DNA from: Dactylorhiza incarnata
Taxonomy: Eukaryota > Streptophyta > Magnoliopsida > Asparagales > Orchidaceae
Reading direction: 5' to 3'
Assembly: GCA_033032865.1 (NCBI GenBank)
Contig: JAWHQI010000049.1
Coordinates: 1,302,001-1,366,000 of the forward strand
Length of the DNA: 64,000 bases
A model generated the notes under the pieces. That model ran no database searches, was not told where the DNA came from, and was given only the letters and a program-made list of their open reading frames with translations. The translations under genes were made by a program, and so were the position numbers. Of this stretch, positions 57,114-64,000 are shown one piece after another (the first letter of the stretch is position 1; every line of letters starts with the position of its first letter).

Positions 57114-57131
57114 TCCACGCTCACCGCACCA
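57114..57131 (-). other. Primer-binding site of D
   Basis: On the minus strand TGGTGCGGTGAGCGTGGA, three bases after the 5' LTR end. It begins with TGG as expected for a tRNA CCA end. The tRNA was not identified. Confidence 0.65.
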
Positions 57132-57134
57132 AAA

Positions 57135-58180
57135 TGTTGAAACCGACAACTCGGTCTCTGTGGAGTTCGGGGCCCTCAGCAAGCTGAGGGGCGACCAACC
57201 CTTACTTCCCCCAAGGGAGAACTCAAGGTTGAAGGTGTTGGAACTAAGAACTGGACCAAGGGCTTAGTGGGGAGGTCCCGCCACATACCCGGAAGTCCCC
57301 TTGGAACTTCCCCTCCCAAGCCACTACTAAGCTTGGGCACCACTGGAGCCTCTCCTCACCCCTTAGAGAGACTTGGGGAGGGAGAGAGAGAAGGAGAGAG
57401 CTAGCCTAGGATGAGAGATCCTCCAAATGGTGCCCCCTTGGTCCTATTTATAGGATTTTTGAAGTTGGGCTGCAAATAGCCAAAAACTGGTCTGCCAGAT
57501 TACCAAAATACCCATGAATTGGGCTGCGGATAGCCGAATCCCGCTGTTCTGAAATGCTAAATGCAGACCACTGGACTGCGAATAGCCAAACTGGACTGCG
57601 AATAGTAAACTGGATGAGGGGGGCCTTCCCTGGGCGAGAGAGGGGGGGTCGAGCTGGCCTCTCCCCTCTCTCCGCCGAATGCTGGGCGAGAGAGGGGGGT
57701 CGAGCTGGCCTCTCCCCTCTCTCCGCCGAATGCTGGGCGAGAGAGGGGGGTCGAGCTGGCCTCTCCCCTCTCTCCGCCGAATGCTGGGCGAGAGAGGGGG
57801 GTCGAGCTGGCCTCTCCCCTCTCTTCGCCGAATGCTGGGCGAGAGAGGGGGGTCGAGCTAGCCTCTACCCTCTCTCCGCCGAATGCTGGGCGAGAGAGGG
57901 GGGTCGAGCTGGCCTCTCCTCTCTCTCCGCCGAATGCTGGGCGAGAGAGGGGGGTCGAGCTGGCCTCTCCTCTCTCTCCGCCGAATGCTGGGCGAGAGAG
58001 GGGGGTCGAGCTGGCCTCTCCCCTCTCTCCGCCGAATGCTGAGCGAGAGAGGGGGTCGAGACCCCCCCTCCCCTCTCTCCGCCTCTTCCTCCTTTCTCTC
58101 TGTCTTGGATCATACTACAAACGAGGCACAAATGAGCTCTTGGGTCCCGGCAACCTACTCGGCGAATATAGGGTTGTACA
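57135..58180 (-). repeat. 5' LTR of D
   Basis: Nearly identical to 52363-53410; small differences near 57223, 57317 and 57344 and a 2-bp indel in the gagaga run. It contains its own 51-bp array (57628-58065). Confidence 0.92.
57628..58065 (-). repeat. 51-bp tandem array in D 5' LTR (U3)
   Basis: The same unit and almost the same copy number as the 3' LTR array. Confidence 0.92.
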
Positions 58181-58185
58181 CTAAC

Positions 58186-60478
58186 CTTGGAGAAGCTTCT
58201 GGAGCACCATCTATATGTGAAGTTCAGCAAGTGTCAATTTTGGTTGAAGGAGGTGGCCTTTCTAGGCCATATCATCACTGGAGCTGGCCTAGCAGTGGAT
58301 CTAGCAAAGATTCAGGCAGTATCGGATTGGCCGCCGCTGAAGACGGCCACCGATGTGAGGAGTTTCTTGGGACTTGCCGTCTACTACCGGAAGTTTGTTC
58401 AGGGGTTTTCTCAGATAGCCCTCCCGCTCACATCCCTGGCGACGAAGGATGCTACTTTTACATGGATGCCGCAGTGTGAGGCAGCCTTCCAGGAGCTGAA
58501 GCGTAGGCTTACTTCGGCCCCCATTCTTGCCCTGCCATCGGGGAGGGAAGGATTCCATGTGTATACGGATGCGTCATATCAGGTGATGGGTGCCGTTCTG
58601 ATGCAGAACGGGCACGTGATAGCCTACGCCTCCCGCCAGTTGAAGAACCACGAGCGGAACTACCCGGTGCATGACCTGGAGATGGGAGCAGTCGTGTTCG
58701 CTCTCAAGATCTGGCGACACTACCTTTATGGTGTCCACTGCGACATATTCTCAGATCACAAGAATCTGAAGTATGTAGATACGCAGAAGGAGCTGAATAT
58801 CCGACAAAGGCGATGGGTGGAGTTCTTATCAGACTATCAGTACACGCTGCATTACCACCCAGGGAAGGCGAATGTAGTAGCAGACTCACTGAGCAGGAGA
58901 GCTACTACGTCAGGAGCAGGGCCTAAGTTGATGGCCATGGAGCTAGTGCGGATGTTCGAGGACATGCAGATCTCCCTAGTATCTAAGGATGATCCAGAAC
59001 TGTACGAGGAGTACTTAGCATCGGTGGATGCCACTTACGACATTCGAGACATCATCAGGGATGGGCAGAGACAGGATGGCAAGTTGGAGCCGATATTAAG
59101 AGCCTTGGAGGCAGGCTAAGCTGGAGATTATTCGCTGAAGGATGACCTGTTAAGTTGTAGAGGCCGAGTGTATATACCGGCAGGGGGCCAGATTCGGGAG
59201 GATATTATGTCAGAGGCTCATTGCAGCAGATATTCCGTGCACCCGGGCATTACCAAGATGACTGCTGATTTGAAGAGGACCATGTATTGGCCAGGCATGA
59301 AGAAAGACATTGTATATTTTGTGACCCACTGCGAGTCTTGCCAACTCGTGAAGGCGGAGTGCCGAAACCCAGCAGGATTATTGCAGCCACTTCCGGTGCC
59401 GGAGTGGAAGTTCGACGACATCGCTATGGACTTTATACACAGGCTTCCCCGATCCCGTGCGGGAAACGACTCGATTTGGGTGATCGTCGACCAATTGACG
59501 AAGGTGGCCAGGTTCATTCCAATCAGGAATGATGATTCAGTTAGTGTTTTGGTGCGGAGGTTCGTAGAGCAGTTTGTTTGATATCATGGTGTGCCGAGGA
59601 TGATCGTGTCAGATCAGGATGGACGATTTACGTCAAGGGAGTGGAGAGCAGTGCAGGCCTACCTGGGCACCCGGTTGACTTTTATTACAGCTTTCCATGC
59701 CCAGACAGATGGGCAAACAGAGCGTACCAACCGGACCCTAGAGGATCTTTTACGTCTTTGCATTCTGGACCGCGGGGAGCCATGGGAGAGACTGTTGCCA
59801 TTAGTCGAGTTCTCATACAACAACAATCATCAGGCTAGTATAGGCAAGGCACCTTATGAGGCTTTATACAGACGGAGATGCAGGACACCATTGTCTTGGA
59901 TTCAAGATGAGGATCCCAAGGAACTTGGCTCAGAGTTCGTGGAGGACACGGAGTCTCAGGTGAGGCTGATTCGAGATAGGATGCTAGAGGCCCAGAGCAG
60001 GCAGGCCAAGTATTATGATGCGCGACATCGTATGGTGGAGTTCCAGGTGGGAGACCGGGTTTTCTTGAACATACGTCCGATGCATGGAGTCCCGCGGGTT
60101 CGCGGGCGGAAGAAGCTCAGTCCGAGGTATATGGGACCTTATAGGATCCTGGAGCGGATCGGTTCCTTGGCTTACAGACTGGAGCTACCGCTGGAGTTGG
60201 AGGGACTGCACGACGTTTTCTACGTCTCCTCACTTAGGAAGGCTCTACTTCGGCCAGAGCAGCAGGTTTCTACTTTAGAGGGGCCAGTAGCTACTGATCG
60301 GGCGGTTCACCTGGAGCCGGTTCGGATTGACGATACAGAGTTACGAGTCTTGTAGCGCAAGAAGGTTCCGCTGGTCAAGGTCCTACGGAGGAATCATGGA
60401 CTGGAGGAGCATACTTGGGAGCCACTGGACTTGATGCAGCAAAAGTACCCGCAGCTCTTTACAACAAGTATAATTTAA
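58186..60478 (+). pseudogene. pol: RT end, RNase H, integrase and chromodomain of C
   Basis: It continues the frame cut by D. RT thumb and connection: [36 protein letters not shown]. RNase [27 protein letters not shown] stop at 59117-59119 precedes the integrase zinc region (H...H...CESCQLVK). Core aspartates are in MDFIHRLPRS and VSDQDGRF and the glutamate in QTERTNRTL, with a TGA at 59579-59581 in between (CGA to TGA fits RYHGVPR). GPY-type motif: MGPYRILERIGSLAY. A TAG at 60353-60355 precedes a chromodomain-like end (VPLVKVLRRNHGLEEHTWEPLD). Confidence 0.92.
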
Positions 60479-60576
60479 TTTTTCTGGGATGTTACTTTTT
60501 CTTCCTAGCAGTAGAAACCCCCTCAGGCTTAACCTGAATTTCGAGGACGAAATTTTTATTTTTATGTATTGGGATT
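60479..60576 (+). other. 3' untranslated region of C
   Basis: It contains aatttcgaggacgaaattt, the block that precedes the 3' LTR in Tekay/Del elements and also occurs in B at 32049. A clear polypurine tract is not visible (only ttgggatt before the LTR). Confidence 0.7.
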
Positions 60577-63500
60577 TGTAACATCCTTCAAACAACTAGA
60601 CCTCTTAGTTGGTCTTGTCATGACTAGGTCATGACAAAACCATAGGGAGAGCCCAAGGCCCTGTGAACTTAGGAAAGAAGAAGAAAACCCAAGTGGTCTG
60701 CAAATAGCAATTTTCAGATATCAAGCCTAGGATTGTGTTTAGGGGCCCCACCTAGAACCTTGACCCCACCATTGCATCCCTAACCCATTAGGGTCCTCAT
60801 GGAGCACCAAGGACCCATTGGAGTCAAATAAGAGGCCAATTAGATCAAAGTCAACTTTAACCCTGAATTGGTCAAACTAACTCAATTAGGGTCAATTAGC
60901 CTCCACCATGCCAAATTGACCTTACCCCTTCCCTAATATGGCTACTAGGAACCTAGTGGACCAAAAAGCCCCATCATGGGACTTGCAATTTGACCAATTT
61001 ACCCTTAAGCCCAATTTAGGTCAAATTACACCCAATATAACCTAATCTAACCCAATCCATTTGGGCTAGGCCCAATTAAGAGATCCATTATCTAGTGGGC
61101 CTGCTGATTTCTGTATTTTTCCTCTTAATTTCTGTAATTGCTGAGTAGGAGAGAGAGAAATTAGAGTTTTTTCCCCAAATCAGAGAGAGAAAGAGAGCAT
61201 TCATGGAATTAAATGCAATTGATCCTTCATTTCCCTCCCAATAGATGTGCATTCATTCCCTCCTCCAGTTACAATTGTTTTTTTAGAGTTTTCTATGGCC
61301 AAGGGGGCTGATTAAGGGAATTTTTAGAGTAACCGAAACTTAGCTTAATGGCCATTAATGGCTTTTAGAAATAAAGCCATCCTAGCCGATTGAAACCCCT
61401 CCCATTTCCTTCAGTGCTCAGAGAGGAAGAGATCCCCCATTTTTCCAGTGAGTTTCGTGCAGAGAAATCCTAGATCGGCATGGCACCGAAAGCTCCAGCA
61501 CCATCAATGGTGACTCGCCGGAATTCGCGCAACCAATCCCCCACTTAGGTCCGATCCTCTTCTCCTCCCTTAGTGCTAGATCTTTTCATATTTCGGGGTT
61601 TGATCCGTGCACAATAGGGCTCGGATTGTGTTTCCAAAAGGGTACGTTTCATACTCTTTTTCCCTCCTCAAAAATCACGATCTGACCCCCTCCGGCCGGC
61701 CAACCACCCCTATCGCCGACCACCACCTCAACGAAGATGGTGGTGGCATTGGACGGCCAGAAAGAGGCGTAGGTGGCCAGGAAATCACCCCGCAAAGAGG
61801 CCCAGGACGACCTGTCGCAAGCCATCCAAAGATTGGGGACGATGATAGAGAGCCATCAGATCTTTATTTTAATGTTTACGGTTATATCATTTATTTCGTC
61901 GAGCACTGCAAGAAATTTGTCGAACAAATAATTCGTCGAACGGGAGGTGTTCAGCTTTAGTCGAGCGCTGTTATAATAGAATTTAGTCGAGCGTTGAATA
62001 TTAAAATTTAGTCGAACGAAAGGTTTTCGTCGAGTGCTATTTAACTCTGTATTTGTCAAGCGCTGTTATGCTCTGATTTAGTCGAGCAAATATTTCGTCG
62101 AACGCTGATGTGTTCAGCGTTCGTCGAGCGCTGCTATACGTTAAATTAGTCGAACACAGTTAGGTGTCAACTTAGTCGACCGCAGGAAATAATTCGTCGA
62201 ATGGGAGGTGTTCATCTTTCATCGAGCGTTGTATATCTTTCGTCGAGCGTTGTATATCTTTCGTCGAGCGCAGATTCAGTTAATAACTAAATGTTATATT
62301 AATTTCTATCACACTTTATGCTGAAGTTTATTTTAATTATTAAAAATACTTATGGCCCTCTGATGAAAAAGTGGTCAACACCAAAGTTGTAGCCCTTAGG
62401 GTCTACTTTAGTTTAAAATAGATTTCACTCTAAAAGGAGTATTGTAGCTCCCTGTGGAGACAAAATGGTGGGACTGGTCCCTAGTGTAGGACAACCACCA
62501 TTCCTTGAATAACTTTTTACTGGTAGTAGATATGGCCTTGATACATTAAACCTAGGCTAGCTAAATACACCCACACAACATACAAAAAGATGGGATTTTT
62601 AGGAGAACCTTTTTCTAAGGTTTTTGAAATAATTTCATAAGTCATCTAATAATTAATTAGTGGGTTAAATGACCTCCAATGCCCTCTAAATTTTGGTGGG
62701 TGCTCCTTAGGGTTACTGTATGACCTTGGTAAAATTATCAGCCCAATTGGGACTGTTTTGTTTGAGTATTTTGTAAACCCAAGTTAGGACAAATATGGTA
62801 AAAGTTAGGGTATGGTGGTCAAAACTCATCACCATGAAGTGAAAACTTGGTAACTAGTTTAGGATCACCTAAGACACATCCATGAGTGATATGGGGTGGT
62901 GTGGAGGTGGTTAAGCCATAGAACACTTGTTCTATTCCTAGGTGTGCAATTTGAACCTTGTGAAGGCCATGAGGTCAAAAGTCCCTGGATGGTTATGAAA
63001 CTTGGTGGATAGGTTCATAGGGTGTAAATAGGCACTGGGTAATTTTATAAGAATTTTAGGAGCCAATATTCCCTTTGAATTAGGACATAACCTCTTTAGG
63101 GAAACTTCTTACAAGAAACATTTACATGCTTAAAAAGTCTTTGATGATGATGAAACTTTGGTGGTGCCCTTATAATCATGGTTTAGACCTCTGGTAATTT
63201 TTGTGAATTTTATTAAAAGATTTAATCAGTACTTCTTTCACAAGGCACCTATTTTGATTTAGAATTAAGATAAATATTTGAGGGTCCAAAACTCGTTGTT
63301 AAATTGTGATTATTGATGATAGGACCTTTCAGAACATTAGGAAGCTCTATAAGTTTTTATTGAATTTTTGAGGACTTAAATCAGTAGGCTACTTCACAGT
63401 TCATTTAATTTGAGGTTTTCTTAATTTATTTATTTTAGTGAGAAAATGATTTTCTTAAATCCTGAAACTTAGTCAGTAGCTATTTCTAGTGAATAAAAGA

Positions 63501-64000
63501 GTTTGGTAATTTTCCCATAATTTTAGTGTTGATCTTTTTGGTGGTTCCTTCTTAAAACTTCAATTTTGGATAGATGATAAATAATTAAATTAGAGGACAA
63601 TTTCTTACTGTAAAGATATGATATGCTGTTTCTGATGTTTTTTAGTCATCATTGTTTTATCATAATTTTTGGAGAGCCATATCATAAGATTTACTTACAC
63701 TTCATGTTCATTTTCACACTTGGCAAATGTTTTGTGAAATTAAAATAAATACTAAATAATTAAGAAAAAATATGATTCTCTGGATTTAGTCTTATAACAT
63801 CATGATAGACCCCCAGTAATTATCTTGAGTCAGTTGGATGAATATTTGGAGTACCTCCTCTTATGCAACTCATATAACTCGTTTGGTCTGCGTATAGTAA
63901 AACTGTGAAATTTGAGAATCATGTGGATCCTTAGGAGGGAATGGGGGGGGGGGTAAGTGGTTTACCTAGTTTAGTTGAAAAGGTGTGATGGTCAACAAGA
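60577..64000 (+). repeat. 3' LTR of element C (truncated by window end)
   Basis: Collinear with 44760-48220, with scattered substitutions and small indels. It includes the CGA motif array (61895-62275) and an 11-G run near 63944-63954, against 17 G in the 5' copy. Confidence 0.9.
61895..62275 (+). repeat. TTCGTCGAACG/GTCGAGCGCTG array in C 3' LTR
   Basis: The counterpart of 46076-46470, with some sites lost or duplicated (three successive ttgtatatctttcgtcgagcg-type repeats near 62226-62272). Confidence 0.85.

Larger units (their letters stand above)
52363..58180 (-). mobile_element. Element D: non-autonomous Tat/Retand-like element with tandem array (5.8 kb)
   Basis: LTRs 52363-53410 and 57135-58180 with a perfect 5-bp TSD ctaac (52358-52362 and 58181-58185) in the RT of C. 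Minus orientation: PBS 57114-57131, gag 57077-55846, then a 78-bp tandem array instead of pol, PPT at 53411-53430. The LTRs differ by only a few bases over the first 300, so it is the youngest datable insertion here. Confidence 0.92.
44760..64000 (+). mobile_element. Element C: Tekay/Del-like chromovirus with 5.1-kb LTRs (runs off window)
   Basis: 5' LTR 44760-49867, PBS at 49870, gag, protease, RT (split by D), RNase H, integrase, chromodomain-like C-terminus, then 3' LTR from 60577. The left TSD candidate is gtgca (44755-44759). The right end lies beyond the window. Coding regions carry at least six stops. Confidence 0.9.

Overview
The window looks like intergenic DNA from a plant with a large, repeat-rich genome. 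I found no convincing host gene, rRNA gene, tRNA gene or CRISPR array. Almost every base belongs to plant-type LTR retrotransposons: Ty3/gypsy chromoviruses, Tat/Athila-like gypsy elements and Ty1/copia elements of SIRE/Maximus type. Smaller insertions sit inside them. I set element borders from TG...CA ends, primer-binding sites (PBS), polypurine tracts (PPT), long terminal repeats present twice, and 5-bp target-site duplications (TSD). The species cannot be named from the sequence alone.

Left nest (1-24430). The backbone is a minus-strand copia element F (5' LTR 22866-24430, gag, protease, integrase, RNase H; most of the reverse transcriptase is missing). F is interrupted by composite element I (21383-22194), Athila/Tat-like element G (13170-20716, itself carrying solo LTR H at 15858-17183), a tRNA-derived SINE K (about 9955-10255), a foldback element J (8624-9937) and a Tat-like LTR T (7307-7888). 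T is cut by element A (3421-7306, same family as G), and A is cut by a chromovirus R (1-3420, 3' part only).

Right nest (24618-64000). The backbone is B, a Tekay/Del-like element with 4.1-kb LTRs and a 3.3-kb internal region without coding capacity (LARD-like). Its second LTR is cut twice. The first cut is by copia-type element E (34469-44302), which keeps part of gag and an extra 3' ORF but has lost pol; its 3' LTR carries solo LTR X (41578-42784). The second cut is by C (44760 to beyond the window), a coding Tekay-like element with 5.1-kb LTRs. C is split inside its reverse transcriptase by D (52363-58180), a Tat-like element with a gag gene and a 27-copy 78-bp tandem array where pol should be.

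Most coding regions carry stops or frameshifts and are annotated as pseudogenes. Several elements here (A, G, B, D, E) look non-autonomous and would have needed proteins from relatives such as C and F.

The observations I would look at first are: a shared CG-rich motif (core TTCGTCGAACGCWG) in arrays within the LTRs of unrelated gypsy (B, C) and copia (E) elements; a leader hairpin shared by B and C with a compensatory base-pair change, a candidate packaging signal; a 79-bp GT-AG intron candidate inside the extra ORF of E; and the satellite-like array of D with higher-order structure.
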